From positions 29,845,201-29,909,200 of the forward strand of contig OZ038422.1 of the NCBI GenBank assembly GCA_964036155.1: a stretch of 64,000 nucleotides of DNA, read 5' to 3'. Of this stretch, positions 1-13,900 are shown piece after piece. The DNA is from Diploscapter coronatus. Taxonomy: Eukaryota; Nematoda; Chromadorea; Rhabditida; Rhabditidae. Both the position numbers and the translations under genes were made by a program. Every line of letters starts with the position of its first letter. Position 1 is the first letter of the stretch. The notes below the pieces were generated by a model, which worked only from the letters and a program-made list of their open reading frames with translations, did no database searches and was not told the origin of the DNA.

Positions 1-73
1 TGTATTTATTTTACTAGTAAGTTTGTTTAGAAGCTGAACTTCGTTAAGTAGTGCGTAAAAAATGAATTCTTAC

Positions 74-1136
74 TCGTGATTTTGAAGATCCTCTAGAAGA
101 AATGCGGCTTTTCAAGAGCTTGTTCTGGCTCCGCAAAGTTCCGATTTCATCAACCAAATCGAAGAGTGACTCTAAAAATTTTGAAATTCATTGAGAAACC
201 GAACGGACTAATCCTGGATAATTTACACCATTTGTTACCATCTCTTTGAAATATATTTCACTATCAGTCAATGTAGTGAATTAACAATTTTTCGCAAAGT
301 ATAGTAAATTTTTGAAACCTATCCGATTTTTGTGGACTTTCAACTTTTCTTGATTTACCAGGTACGGGTTGGTCGTTTCTTTGCAAGACTAATAGTAAGC
401 CCATTTATTTTCTCAAAAATAGACTTGGCTCAGATATTTCATAAGTAATCAGTGTCACAGGCATATCCATGTCTATGCATTATCCTAGAAATCACTCATC
501 CTATGGATTAAGAGTAGGCGAAAAAACTGGTTGACATAATCAAATATTCAAAAAGTGCTCCTAGTCTTGCAAAGCTTCTAATCCTGCAACTTTATTATGA
601 AAAGTTCAAGGTACAGACGTTTTTTGCTGGAAAATGCATTTATAATTACTGAGTCTCTATGATAATTAAAGAAATCGTTTGTCTCAATTGCACTAAAGAT
701 CTGGATAAATACTCAGTTTTCCAGCGAGCTTTAACTTTTTCCATAAAAATATCTCAGGAATTGCATTTTCACTATTATTCTATTTTGAAATCACAAGGTA
801 CACACATTCTTTGCAGGGAAGTTATTCGTGCTTTGATAAATGCTCCATAATTATCGTCAGTGCGCGCGTAAGCAAATTCTAATCCGTACGAGCATAAAAA
901 TACACCATGTTCTAAATTTTAATAAGCTCGAAGGAATCATTTGGAGCAATTCATTCAGGCATAAATCCTAACACTTTGAACTTCCTTATTTTGATTCGGT
1001 TCTAAGAACTACTGTAACTATTTTGAACCTACCGATGAAAGACTGGGTTTCCCTTTCTTCGTTGGTCTCAGCTCTTGCGGTTGCCTCTTTCATGTCCTGA
1101 AGCTCCTTCAGAAATTCATCCTCTTCTGCCTCGAAG
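74..1136 (-). CDS. Two exons of an unidentified coiled-coil protein, running off the left edge
   Basis: Two exons read on the minus strand: 1033-1136, then 74-171. The first has a TTTTTAG acceptor and a GTAGGT donor, the second a TTTTTAG acceptor and a GTAAGA donor. The phases agree: the upstream exon leaves one base and the downstream exon supplies two. Each exon has only one open frame. The joined peptide is rich in Glu, Lys and Leu (EEDEFLKELQDMKEATARAE, then SLFDLVDEIGTLRSQNKLL) and ends in a Ser/Arg/Lys-rich stretch. The heptad-like Leu/Ile spacing suggests a coiled coil. The rest of the gene lies beyond base 1 and upstream of 1136, where I could not find the preceding exon. I do not recognise the family. 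Confidence 0.6.
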
Positions 1137-2085
1137 CTAAAAACCGATATTATCACTTTTAAATACTGTAATGCTGTTCCATTTTACAGCGACATTATTT
1201 TAGGAAAATTTCACTGTAACATGATTTTCTTAATAATGTCTTCATATTTTGCAAAGCTTTCCAAATTTCTAGAATGTCGAGTAAAAGAAAATATTATGAT
1301 TTCCCTAAAAAGATCAAAACCCCGTGTGATTTGATGTCGTAATTAGTCGTGCTTATGTTCGATGTTTTCGCGTATTTTCATGTACTCTGCCCGTCTAAAA
1401 ATTCTCCCTATTTTCTTGAAAAGTCACTTGCATGTCTCCCTATCTAAGTAATGTTTTTCATATAAATGCCCAAAAATAGTCGTGCGCACGAGTAAGCAGA
1501 GTAGCATATTACTGCTCTATGCTTTTACTGAAAGCCCTTTTTTCTGGGATCTGAAAAATAAGGCGCAAAACTAACGTCCGACCGAAGATTAATTGAAAAA
1601 AAAATCGTTGTACGGGGTTCAAAGATAAAACCCCAATTTTCTTAGATTTAATTTGAAATTGCAGTAATTTGGCTGTTGTTTTGAGGAGAAATCTAATTAC
1701 CTACCGACTAATTATATCCCGCATTGTGTACGTATCGTGCATCTTGAATTTTGAAGACAAAGAAGCTAAATTACATGGATTAAGAACGAACATGTACGGA
1801 TATTTGGGCTTGAAAAGATAACGGATCTGAAATAACTCGTCATTTTGTAAACAAAGTTTCAAAATATCTAAAATTTCGTTGAGAAAGATGCGTAATCTTC
1901 CTTTAAAAGGTTCTAAATTTTTCGATAAAATAACCTAAAATCGGGATATATAAAATTCATAAGTCCGCTATATCGAAAGTGGATATCGATATTGAGAAAT
2001 TGATAGCAATATCAATGGCCCCAGGCATCTATGCAAATGTGATACCTTGTTCTCCTTTTCTCTAAACCTCTTTTTGATATGATAT

Positions 2086-2105
2086 TCTCTCTCTCTCTCT
2101 CTCTC
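2086..2105. repeat. (TC)10 microsatellite
   Basis: Uninterrupted TC dinucleotide run inside a longer pyrimidine-rich stretch (about 2040-2300). Confidence 0.95.
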
Positions 2106-3838
2106 GATTTTTCTGATGTTCAAATTTTCTATCTTTGTTCCTCTTGATATTCAATAATCTTTAAACCTTTTCTGTCATCATATTCTTTCTCTCTATTTTT
2201 TTTCTTAAATCCTCTATCTGATATCATATCCTTCCTCCCTATTTCCCTGATATCCCTATCTTTATCCCCGTTTTATCCTTTATATCTCATCTTTGTCCGT
2301 CAGTTGGTCCGTCGTTCAGGCTCTTGCCCCTTTAAACCCGTCTTCCGATCAAATCAAATCGCGAAAAAACGTCGAAGAGCACACGGACAACTCGAAACAT
2401 GCAGCAGAAAAGAAGCGAGCAGCAAATTGTCGAACCGAGCAGTTTCAGACTCATTTCTCATCCAAAATCACACCGCAACAATCAAATAAAACACTCTAGT
2501 TTTATTTATTGCTTTTTTTAAAATTTTATTTTGTAACCCTTAAATTGTTCTTTTGACTTGTTAAAAATTATTTTTAAGTCGATTTCTATAGGAAATTTTC
2601 TAAACTTACGCCAGACATTAATAGCAATTTTTGAAACTTGACCTCTATCGTTAAAATTGTTTTTAAGACAAAATTCTTCCGGTATTAAATATTTTAGAGC
2701 AAAATCTAATTTTAGATCCGTTTATTCATCCTTGTTTTTCAAGTTAATGATCTTCTAGGTATCACTGAAATGTTGCAACTCCGAAAATAGTTCCCGGAAG
2801 ATCATTCCCACTCTGGCCTTATTTTTGTCCCTACATATTCCAGTGACATTTCAATAATTACTAAGCGATCTTTATTCGTTAGAGTATTTACCGAAACAAT
2901 GCCTTCCATAGTGACCTTTATCGCCTTACTTAATGATACGTTTGAAACACAATTGCACACGTTTTTGCTCGCGATTTTGCGCCTTTTCTCATTTCGAGGG
3001 TTGCTTTGTAATTTGATAATCTTTTCCAAGTGCGAACACACGAGTGTGTGTATCAATTATCTATCGAACAAAAAGCCGTCATACTTTAAAATCACTCGTT
3101 ATTCCCCACTTTCTCGCTATTTCGGGGAAGTTTACTTCCCATTCTAATTGCAGCTTCATGTAGAACACTAGATTATACTGATAATCATAAGGCTTCAAAA
3201 TAGGCTCTTCTAATCTAATTACTATGTCGAAAATATGACCAACGTGTTTCGATTTTCTAAATTATAGTGACAAGAACTGCACCAGAGCCCGCAAAATTAA
3301 CAGAAATTTTATAGATCCAGAAAAACTCCTTTTGTTACACCCACAATCTATTTACCGATTTTTTGTTATTTCGTATACCTTATCCATGGTTGATTGACTT
3401 TACAAATCCTACAAGAATTCGTGTGCCTTTATTATTTACACGACTTTGTCTCAGGCATTAAATCAGCCTGGTTTATGCCAGCATTTTTAACCAAGTAATA
3501 AGGAAAATTGGTTAGTCAGTCAGCTATATGTCTTTTCATGCATTCTACGATACTGCTCGTTATGAATTAGGCAATTTATAATATCAGCCTATTTTCTTGG
3601 TTCATGCTTCATCTAAGCCCAGGAAAATAGTCTAGATATTTTCATTTACCTACTGCCCTTCAATTAGTTTGCTTTGTCTGATTCTACTAGTATACTCTAG
3701 CAATACTCACGGTGCCTTTCTTCATGTTCTGGTCTGAATAACTCAGCCTGCTTTCCTGATTTATGCCATATCCTGTCGTAAGTAAAATTTCTCGATGTTT
3801 TTTTACTTACTGCCTTCCCTTACCAGTTAGTCAGTCTT

Positions 3839-3854
3839 TGTGTGTGTGTGTGTG
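3839..3854. repeat. (TG)8 microsatellite
   Basis: Uninterrupted TG dinucleotide run in non-coding DNA. Confidence 0.95.
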
Positions 3855-4192
3855 CATTTTCATCAACAGAAGTTGTCTCCTCTTCTCTTCAATTCTGGAG
3901 CCTAAATGGACGTGTTCATCCAGCTGGAATCAGTCGAATCAGCCCCGCTACCGAGTTTTTCCCAGTCAGGTTTGGAGCAGGTAGGGTCGCTCCTCGCTTC
4001 CCGCCTGCTTCCTCATTCGGGCATCCGCTAGGTTTGATGAATCGAAGTGAGGGGGGAGGGAAGTGGGCCAGTCAAAGCCTGCTGAAGCCAGCCACAGACT
4101 GTTACTTTACTCGGCCGATTAGTCGATTAGCTCACAACGCCTACAGCACGTATATCGACTAAAAGTCAACGCTAAACTCATTTTTGTGGCAA

Positions 4193-4295
4193 TTTGGACT
4201 TTTCGTCACTTCGATACGTCCTACAAAATAGCGTGGAGAGGAGTTCCCTATCATTTTTTATCCTAACCAAATGGCAAAGTGACGAAAAATCCAAA
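4193..4295. repeat. Short inverted repeat (hairpin)
   Basis: The left arm at 4193-4212 (TTTGGACTTTTCGTCACTT) is the near-perfect reverse complement of the right arm at 4276-4295 (AAGTGACGAAAAATCCAAA). About 63 bases of loop separate them. It may be a remnant of a small DNA transposon or a structured non-coding element; nothing in it codes. Confidence 0.7.
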
Positions 4296-4547
4296 TCAAC
4301 CATTCCTATACGATCTTAGTAAAACTCGATCCAAGCCCAGGCTTGTACAAAATCTAGCTGTCTCCATTCCAATTTCAAAAAGTCAACCCATTCCCGTACA
4401 TTTCTGTACCAGAAAAAGTGATTCTTGAGCAAGCCTGCCTAAGCCCTGTGATCTACCTTATCCTGTCCATAAACATGCTACTTGATGCATCACGATGTTC
4501 CCAGATGACCCCAATCCAATCATTATGAAAGCTCTGAATCTGACGTT

Positions 4548-4790
4548 TCATTGTTTGTTACGAAAGTCATGTCCACAATTCTCACAAACAACTCCCAAAA
4601 ATGGATCTTCGATACAATTAATGATCAGTTTCCTGTGTTCTTTACTATAAGCTGTGACCTTCGAGCACCGATTTACCCTAACTTTCCTCATGTCAAAAGT
4701 AGATGTCAAAGAGCAATTTCTAATACGCTGCTTACTCTTTGCTCGATTTGCTCGTGATCCGCCGAACCTGTTCCGCTTAGTGCCAAGCAC
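4548..4790 (-). CDS. Possible single-exon ORF with a C-terminal CxxC motif
   Basis: An 80-codon ORF with protein-like composition: a basic N-terminal half (KRNRFGGSRANRAKSKQRI) and a C-terminal half ending CENCGHDFRNKQ before the stop. The same frame stays open about 19 codons upstream of this ATG and adds another Cys (DTCKF). Cys pairs spaced this way could bind zinc. No close acceptor, promoter or poly(A) signal fixes the model. It could be the last exon of a spliced gene, a decayed gene, or chance. I cannot name a family. Confidence 0.3.
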   Translation of the reverse strand: MLGTKRNRFGGSRANRAKSKQRIRNCSLTSTFDMRKVRVNRCSKVTAYSKEHRKLIINCIEDPFLGVVCENCGHDFRNKQ

Positions 4791-7700
4791 GAATTTGCAT
4801 GTGTCTGCATCTTGAGTTGTTTTAGGATATATGTATTTCCGCTTGCATCAATCCATTCTCCAACCTAGGCCATAACATGTATCTCAATCTAATAGCCTTC
4901 TGCTCCTATGTAACTTCTGTCCAAATCCATTTAGTGCATATCCAAAAGTTAGAGGGGAACATTTCAGAAAATCTCATGTAATAAGGCATACAAGTCTAAA
5001 GCAGGGAAAAATACTTTACATCTTGATTCATGGCTAACATGTCCTATCATCTACTAGCTAGCTAGCGGATACAGCCAGAAAATTGTCTTTGATACTTCAT
5101 TTCCTGATCCGGAGCTTGTACCTAATCCTGTAATTAAAGATATCGGTTCAAAATAGGCTTAGATATTTGTCATGAAGATAATTCCTTAGGATCTCTCAAA
5201 GTTCTTAGCCTGTCAGAACCTATGCCTTTTCAGACGCCCATGTCAAGTTCGTCCGCTTCCCTTCCATGTCGAGTCTGTTACAACTCAGAGCGAACCTATT
5301 ACATTCGGCAGGCGTATCACGCATTTCCCCTAGTTTTGTCCCTTGTTTTTCCTCGGATAAGGAATATTTCTCGCGCATTTTTATCCTCGGAAATATGTTT
5401 GGGCAGAAATTCGTCAACACATGCGCGCGCAGTTTCTAAAGAACACATTTACGCGATCATTCTTTGAACCCTTATAATAACCAAGAACAAGCATAAATTT
5501 TCGGTTTCAGAAAAAAATTGTTCTGGTAGATTTTTCAGATAAATGTTTTTTTTTTATTTCATGATTCAAGAATTCTTATATTTGACTGAAATTCTCGACT
5601 TTGAAATTTAATATGTCATAATTCAATCATCTAAAACTTTCTCATCGAAATATCAAAAATGTTAATCAACTGCTAAATATTCAAGGACATTTTCAAAATC
5701 TTCTAATTCTAGGCTCATTAGTCTTTTCAACTTTTAGAGCATTTTCTGCTAATTTATCTGGACTTTATGACCAAAGACTCCGCCTCTTTTGCTTGCGAAT
5801 CACTTTTCCCTTTCTTTTACCCAAGCCCGGCTCACTAACATTGTTCTGTAGGTTTCATGTTTTTTTTCTCTTCTTATGCAATTTTTGTTATTATTACCTT
5901 GGGATTGTTTATTTGAATAAGAATTGGGTGGCTTGAACACATCATAAGATAAAACGCCGATAGCGAACATAAAAAGCTGAAATAATTCATATCCTTATTC
6001 CTATGACATTTATGTGAATATAATATATTTGTGAAGCAAGATGATCGGATTCATGAGTACGCATGCATTAAATATCACATTATTTTTGGTAAGTTAGGGT
6101 AACTTTAGATTCCAGTCCCTTTTTAAGGCTCAAAATTTGCCCAACTTGTCATTTTTTCGGTTATTTAGTAAATTTTCGACGTGATTCATTTTTATGTCTT
6201 TGAGTTCCTTGAATCATCCACGTTTCGGGTAGTTTGAAAATTGGATTCATTTGCCGAAAAATGTTGCATATGTAGGCATGAAAATAATAATGCAGACTAA
6301 GTAATGACCTTTTTCATGAACGACTAGAATGTTTTCAAATTCACATGACCAAAGAAACAATTCATTATGCCTTGTGTAGATATGATTTTGAACAAAAATT
6401 CTTAGTCTGATTTCACTTCCTAGTTTTGTTGATCTAAACTAAACAATAAACTTCTGACCACATGCTTGATTTTTCAAGGATTCTCTTGAATTTTTATTAT
6501 TTTTAGTTCTCATAGTAGTTTTTTCTAATCATGGTCATAATGTTGACGAATAATGTTTGATACGCTATGCTAATGTTTTCTAGGATGCGTTCTATTTGGA
6601 AGCCACGCATTTTTATGCTTATTAAAGAAAGTCTTGTGCGTTCATTTCTTCAAAGCGCATTACGCATGCAGCCGGCTTTAAAAATCAAATATGCAAAAAT
6701 GCCCTGAAATGCCCCTGAAAGTTGCACTCTCTTAGTTTTCGCCAGGTTTTCTTTCATAGACAAACACCAACGTGCATTTCTTATATCGTCTAAACTTCCT
6801 CGCGAATTTCGCGAACAGATCCAAAATATTTCGAATATCAGACCACAGAATACATTGTCTTGCAATTCTAATTTAATACGAAGAAAACGTGATCTAATGC
6901 ACTTAATTTATAGATACCGAGAATCGGTCTCAAAGTCATTATGATTCATGCAAGATTGTGCAACTTTATAGTTCTAAATTTGAATTTAGTCTTTTGTTAT
7001 CATTTATATTATTATTTTTACTTAATTTTCATATTACATTATTTTTAACTTTAAACATTTTCATAGTTCGAAATCCTAAATTATCGTCAAAATTCCATCT
7101 GGACTTTCGACTCTGGTAATTTTCTGATTACACTTTTAGACTCTGCTAAATTCGAGCTAGACTTCTGTACAATTTGTGATATTTAAATCGAGGTTATCAC
7201 GTAGATGGAGTTTCACTTCATTAGACGCCAAAAATACTCGTATTTGCATTGAATAAAAGTTCCTCGAGGAAATATTCATGCGCGTACGTTTTCTCTAGAA
7301 CAATAGTATTACTTTGTGCCTGGGTTTTTGAAGTGTATTTGTCCGCTGAGTAATGAGTAATGATGTTTTCGAGTTCTCAAATTATTTTGACAACTTCTTC
7401 TAATATTTATTAACGATCATATTTTATAGTCGTTAGTTTTATAGCTTATAAAACTTCACCTCGTGATATAATTTCGGAAAATATTTGCTTTGGTTTATTT
7501 TGCGCGTTTCTAATTTGGTAATGGCTATTTAATGAGGGAGAATTTTCAGAACTTTGAGCTTCGTACAATTTTAATCGTATTCGCGTAATTTGTTTTAGTT
7601 CGAGCAATTTTCGAAATGAATGAATTTGTTTGAAGCGCGTTCGGTTTTACACGTTTCTTATTCACTCGTAATCTCGGAGTTTTCAGGCATAACTTTAATT

Positions 7701-9123
7701 GCGTTTTTATTCTACCAAAACTTTCGCTATCTTCGAAAGTTGAATTCTTAAAAGTATTTTTATTTCCGAAAAAGGTCAAAATTCCAAACTGTAAAAGCCC
7801 TACCACGCTCATTAAATTACTCATTCAAATTCAATCATAAAATATTTCACTATTTACGACTCGTTTTTTATGAGAACATGATGTTACACGAAAAAAATTC
7901 TCGGAGTTGGTGGTGGAATTTTGTAAGTGATGCGTGCGACTTTTTTTTTATGTAAAGCAATAAGCCCTCGTAATTCTTCGAATGGGCGAATCGCGCTCAA
8001 AAATGTGCCTCGAATATGATGAATTATCCACCTATGTTTTGGTGCCTCAAGTGTTAAAGTCCCTGAGCTCCGAGTTTTTTAAACTCATCCATTCTTCGCG
8101 TTCAAATCCAGAAAAAGGAGTTAAATTATGAAGTCCGCGTGGCATGGATCCATATTTTCTTACAATTTTTCATAAACTATCATAGATAAGCAAAATAGTT
8201 CATTTTAAAACCTATCCTCTTTTTTTAAGTCTGACTCAAATGTCCATAGGCCAGAACTCATTCACTTTTCAAATAGCTAAATATTCAGCTTTCCGACTAC
8301 ACATTAACTAGACGCTTTTTAAATGCAAACTATTAGCGTTTACATTATTCTAAACCACGTATTCTGATCATATCTTAAAATTCAGTCATTTATTATTGAG
8401 CCTAAACTTTTAGCCTGATATCACATTCCGACCAGACATTCGGGATTCTTTTATTTTTTCTAGTTTATTGAATAAGGAAATTCGATGCGGCAATTTTAGC
8501 ATCTATCGGGGGTATTTTTGTCTGAAACCTCTAAAATACTTCCGGAGTTCTAACCTAAGGCGCGAAAAGAAACCCGAAAAAATTCGATTTAGCCCTAAGT
8601 GTTCGCGGGTAGGGCCAGTTTTTAGGTCTTGTCTGAGGGTTAAGCCTAGTGATGAACATGCCAAACACGCTAACGTGCACAGTAGAAAACACGAAAAATA
8701 CCCGTTCCGATTTTTCGGCACTTGACAAAAAATAGGCAAACAATCTACTTCCGCAAAAATAGATTTTTTTTTCTTCGTAATAAAAATATGCAGTTTGCTG
8801 CATATTGACAGAAATTGTGTATTATTGTGATCATGAAGGAAGTTTTTGGAAAAATAGTTGTTCTCTGAATCCATCATATTTGATAGAGAACAAAAGTTCA
8901 GGAATAATTGAACAGAGCTTGTTCAAATAGGAAATTTTTTGTATGGACACTTTACTTGAAGGTTATAAATTAATTATTTTCTAAAATTTAGATTTTATAT
9001 CAATATCGTTAGTTTTTCGAAGAAATTTTATTTCTATACTAACAAGAGAAATTTCAAAAGTATCAGCGTCCGATTTGGCTGATTTTTTCACCAAAGAGAT
9101 ATTTCAGTGTATAGATGATGTAT

Positions 9124-9280
9124 CTGAAGTTGAAAAGTGCAATGGTAGTCTCTTTGGCCTTGGCAATCCCAAAAAACGTTTTATGCAGTGAAAAAATTAT
9201 ATACGAAATTAAATTCTCTACTATAAGAGCGTTCAGAACTTCCAAGGCCAGGAAACCCACCATTGCACTCTTAACTTCAG
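9124..9280. repeat. Imperfect inverted repeat with about 40-base arms
   Basis: The left arm 9124-9163 begins CTGAAGTTGAAAAGTGCAAT and ends TTTGGCCTTGG. The right arm 9242-9280 begins CCAAGGCCAGGAAACCCACC and ends CTCTTAACTTCAG. They pair along most of their length with scattered mismatches, around a loop of about 78 bases. The mismatch pattern resembles an RNA hairpin or an old foldback element more than a fresh duplication. An 82-codon minus-strand ORF crosses it but has no coding-like splice context. Confidence 0.6.
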
Positions 9281-10911
9281 AGCCGTGATCAGAGTCATGA
9301 AAAACTCCCACAGTGAGAAATCACCAAATCGGAGCCGAACACTTCTAAAACTTCCCTTGTAAGTTTTAGCATGGATACATTTTTATCTTTGAACTTAAAA
9401 ATTCTATCTACCCCAGACACACTTGTCTTTTCTAATCTATTTTTCTAAACTAGCAATCATTTAGCTATGAAACCGAACGTTTTTTTTTTTAACTCATTTC
9501 GCCGCCCTATAATCGTTCTTAATTTCGGTATAATTGAGCCATTAGAACATTAGAATCACCACAAAGCCTATTACAATTTAAATTTCGCGAGGTCACACCG
9601 TTTCTGTAAATATTCTGCACGAGAATAGGTTCGTAGTTTATTTTTCATTTATCATTCAGTGTTATTTGATAGGGGTGTTCATATTTGAGCGAAAATATCG
9701 TGGAAACTTCCTAAAACTTCCCTAACCTATTCTACCAAGTTTTAGAGTATTTCCTAGAAAATTTCCTGACGTAATTTGTATCCAGCCAAGAATAATTAAT
9801 GTCTGATTACGAATATTCGACGTAGGACATTGGCACAAAAACATGCTTTTCGATCAAAACGTTTGTGGCTTATCTTCAGTCTATTTTCTAGTCCTATCCT
9901 TAATAATGTCAAATGAAAATTATGACGAATTAGTGCCATATTCTAGCCAAATTTGTGCTTTTCTATAGACTAGACATAAATTTGTTGCAAAAATTCTGAC
10001 GCTCATTCATGTTTCTGCAATATTCAATAAGCAACGCACATTTTCGTGTACATCGTTTCTCGGATTTATTTGCAGCCCACGAAACTCTTTGTCTAACCTG
10101 AGCCTTCCAGTTTTCTCGCATGCTTAGAAATACCTCTCCAAGTCCGTTTCTAATAATTCTGACCTCAAAAAATTACCTCCAATGTTTAGAAATGCTCACA
10201 TAAAAATGTCGCTGATAATTCCTAACTCGCCTATTTTTTCCGGTGTAAATCTGATTTGTCCCTTTTTTCCGCGTTCTCCCATTTTTGGACATTCCCATCA
10301 TATTCCATTCTACTCATAATCGGAGATGTCGGAGGGACTTTCCGAACTTGTTCTGAATTATCTCAAACGTTTTTCTCCTTCTATCCTTTCACATAATATG
10401 AGGTGCCAAAAAATTCCATAATCCTCTTTTCGGACGCCATTTTTTCGCATATCCGCAAATTTTCGGCACAGGAAATGAGGCGTTTTTCTCGGACCAGAAA
10501 AAGCGTTTTCCCGTTGCAAAGTTCAATGAAGCTGATGGAGAGAAGCAGTTTGTCTGCATTTGAGAAAATGTGCCAAAACTCATTATGCGCGTGTATTTCA
10601 CCAGTCACCTCAAGTCAAATGTCCACTTTCACTGAGCGACTTTATTTCAATTAATCGACGAATTTTGTATCGTCGTTGACTTTGTTCCGTGTTGAATCCA
10701 GCCTTTAAACTAACAGCTTACTTTAAGACTATACGATTGTACGAAAACTACTAGTTGACGTAATTGCACATTTTCGGAGTCAGCCAAAACTAGAGATTTC
10801 TTTAATTATAGTCTACGAAGTTACTTGGAATTTAAATCGTATATTCGCGTTCTATCACCTCATTTTAGTTAAGATTTTATTTAGTTGGTGATGATTTCAG
10901 GCTGGTTTAAG

Positions 10912-13900
10912 ATGAACCTGACAAAACCGACCCCGAACCCCTATTGGGAGCGCTGTCATAATGAAACGGTGCTGAATGAAATGATCATCCACCCCCTAGA
11001 AGCCACTTTGTTGAAGGCAAGAAATACTAATTTTATAAGCTTTAACCTGACTATAATAAGATTTTTAAACTTATTTTGTTAGTTTTTTTCGCTTATAAGC
11101 AGTTTTTATCCTGAAAAATCGTCACTCGTACAGGATTTTTTTGAAACATAATCTCAAATCATTTTTCAATGGAGATAAATTCACTTTGATACAGATTTCT
11201 ATTTACAAAAGTGCAGTCATTGACTAGAATCTTAGTTAAAATAACAATCCTCAAGTTAGTCATTCAAATAATTTTTATCATGATTTTAGTCGCTCTTCCC
11301 GATTCAATTCATCGTTACCGTAGTTGGAAATCTGCTGACGATGTCCGTGCTTTTGAGTTCGCACATGAAAAATCGGTAAGAAATTCATTCAAATTAAAAT
11401 ATCTAATGTCCAAAAAATCGCGGATTTAAAGCATCGGTATTCATCCTTTAATCCGAGACAATGCAATAGATTAATGGATGTTGGATTGGAGTTCCATGAA
11501 AGGCATCAAAGTGATAATTTATTGATAAACACACTGAATTCTGTTGAAATGCTCGGTCAAACTAAATATTCTCCGGGAAAAAATCTCGAAGGGAAATGAA
11601 GCGTCCTTGATGTCGTATGAAATTCAACGCTAGTTTTTGATTACATAAACACAAAATAAACGAAAGGTCGTAGGACCAAGAAATGAATGATGGATAATGT
11701 AGCATTTAATGATGAATTATCCGTGTTCTTTGGCGAATGTGATAAATCAAGCGAAACACTAAAACTAACGAAAAACTTGAGACTTCCCTGTTGTAAAACC
11801 TAAGTCAGACTTCCCCCATCAAAGTCTGAGCCGTGATTTCCTTGAAAAAATACATGATTTTGAGCACATGTTTAAAATCGAGAAAATTATCGTATGCTTC
11901 AAAAATCATCAATTATCAAACGAACTATAACTTTCAATTCAGCTGATATGCCCGTTACAAAATGAATTTTACAAGTGTGTGAAATGATTATTCCAGAGCC
12001 AACCACCTGCTCGCCTTCCTCGCGCTCTGTGACATGTTGGTGTTCATCATGATGTTGCCCCACTACATGGCGTCTCTCAACACGTTTTCACTCTACGGGC
12101 CGTTCCGAGTGTTCAATTTCTACACCAAGGCGCATTTCGGAGCATTGACCAATTGGTTCTCTGCTGCAGCGATTTGGTTCGTCTTCGCAGTCTCCGTCGA
12201 ACGGCTTCTCATCATCAAGTTCCCATTCAGATCTCTAGATGCTTACGATGTAAGAATGAATCATAAGGGGTTTTCTTTGAAAAGAGAACGAATTCTAGAC
12301 CCGTCAAATCGCATCGGTATCACTGGGAATCTTTGTTTCAACGTTGATGCTGACTAGCTACCACCATTTCTCTCACGTCTGCATATCCCGATTGGCCTGT
12401 AGAAATACCCAAGTTCATGGAATGTGTGCAGGTGACTTTTATTTGACGAAATGAAGTGACTATAAGATTTTTCAGAAGTAGTCCGCCTTCCGAAGACCTC
12501 CAACGCTATGCGAACCTACATCGAATGGTCTCTGGTGACAAACACGTTCTTTGCCGTTCTGATTCCTGTTACTGCTGTTGCCTTGTTGAACATTTCCCTG
12601 ATCAGACTCGTCAAGAGAAGGAATACTGAGGTTGGTCAGAAATTTTATATTTGTTCATCAATCAAAAATTCAAGGAAACGCTCATTTCTTATCCATATTT
12701 TGTCAACAATTTGTCTGTATAAAATGCTATCTCCACAAATAAGCTTACTTCATATAACGAAAAACGATCAATTTAGTACAATAGACAAAATGTCGTGGCG
12801 CAATTAGATTATTTTGCGAGATGTAAAGTCCACCTAAAAATTCTAGTATTTCCAAAAATCGTTTGTTTTTATCCAAAACTCAATTATCGATGCCTCCCCA
12901 TGCGTGTGGTTGTTTGCAAATGTGAATTTGCTTCTCGCTTTCTCAGGGATGTGACACTCGTTCAACAAGCCTAATTAATATTGCACATAACATAAAAGTT
13001 CCCGGGATTTCGCGGATCTTCATCGTGTGCAATGGCTCATTAGCATGTTGTTAGTTTGTGCTATTTGATCGTTCACATGAGTGTCTAGGAAGAAATTTTG
13101 AAGGTCCGAAAAATAGATAATATTTTAGATGTTCAACAACCATAAAACTCAAAAAGCATGAATCTGAAATTTTGATATGGAAGCATATTTTTATCAAAAA
13201 TATAAAAAATCAAGTTGATCCCTGAGGTTTGAATCAAGAGTAAATCAAATTTGATATCGACTCCAGAAAAGTAACCCTGCACGTCTAATCTCTGAACCCT
13301 TGTTCGCCTAATATATTTTCTTTGATGTATCGCCTTGAGAGTTCATCGCTTTCTTATGTACCCTTTGCCATGCGTTCGTCTAATGTCTTTGTCATTTTTT
13401 GCTTACCTAAAATCCTTCATGGCATCTCTAAAGATAGCTCAAGAAAATAAGTCAGCATATAATTTTTGTCCTCGAAAAATTATCCCGAGCCTAACCTTTC
13501 TAAAAAAAAACTGATATTCGGAAAATATGCTCCTTTTTCAACATCAACATACCCCCATTTTGACATCATAATCGCTGGATGTTTCCTTTCTCTGAACAGA
13601 CGCATGAAGTTGCAACTATTTTCCATGACTCAAGAAAAATGATATTATTTTGAAAGATACAAGTTCAAAAACTCAGAGTATTTTTTAATTCTCGGAAGTC
13701 ACTCATCTGAATAGGAGATTTTTTCATGAAAACAAGCTTCATAAATCTTCGAGCGTACATTTGTTTAGAATTATTTTCGTTGCAAAAACGCCGAGAAAAC
13801 ACTCGATTAGGTACTTGTCTTTTGCACAAAATGCATACTCCACGATAAAACTTTTCCCGATTTTATGGATGGGCAATTTTTTTCTTCTCCTATCTAAAAT

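Larger units (their letters stand above)
1137..10911. other. Gene-poor region, probably intergenic plus long 5' intron and control DNA
   Basis: I see no exon chain with consistent phase here apart from the doubtful ORF at 4548-4790. The stretch is AT-rich with scattered T-runs. It contains a (TC)10 run at 2086-2105, a TG repeat at 3839-3854, and pyrimidine-rich DNA around 2040-2300. Local GC-richer islands lie at about 2290-2480, 3930-4150 and 5220-5450; they may be regulatory but show no splice-consistent coding. Part of it may be the upstream intron or promoter of the coiled-coil gene at the left edge, and the last part the promoter of the GPCR gene at 10,912. Confidence 0.5.

Noticed and set aside
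5222..5467. Plus-strand ORF with a TTTTCAG-like start and a CRVC motif, resembling a nuclear-receptor zinc finger
   Set aside because: No further cysteines follow at receptor spacing, and no donor or second exon fits. Treated as chance.
8468..8877. Three overlapping open frames on both strands
   Set aside because: All frames are open together over the same bases, with no splice context; typical of a chance GC-richer island.
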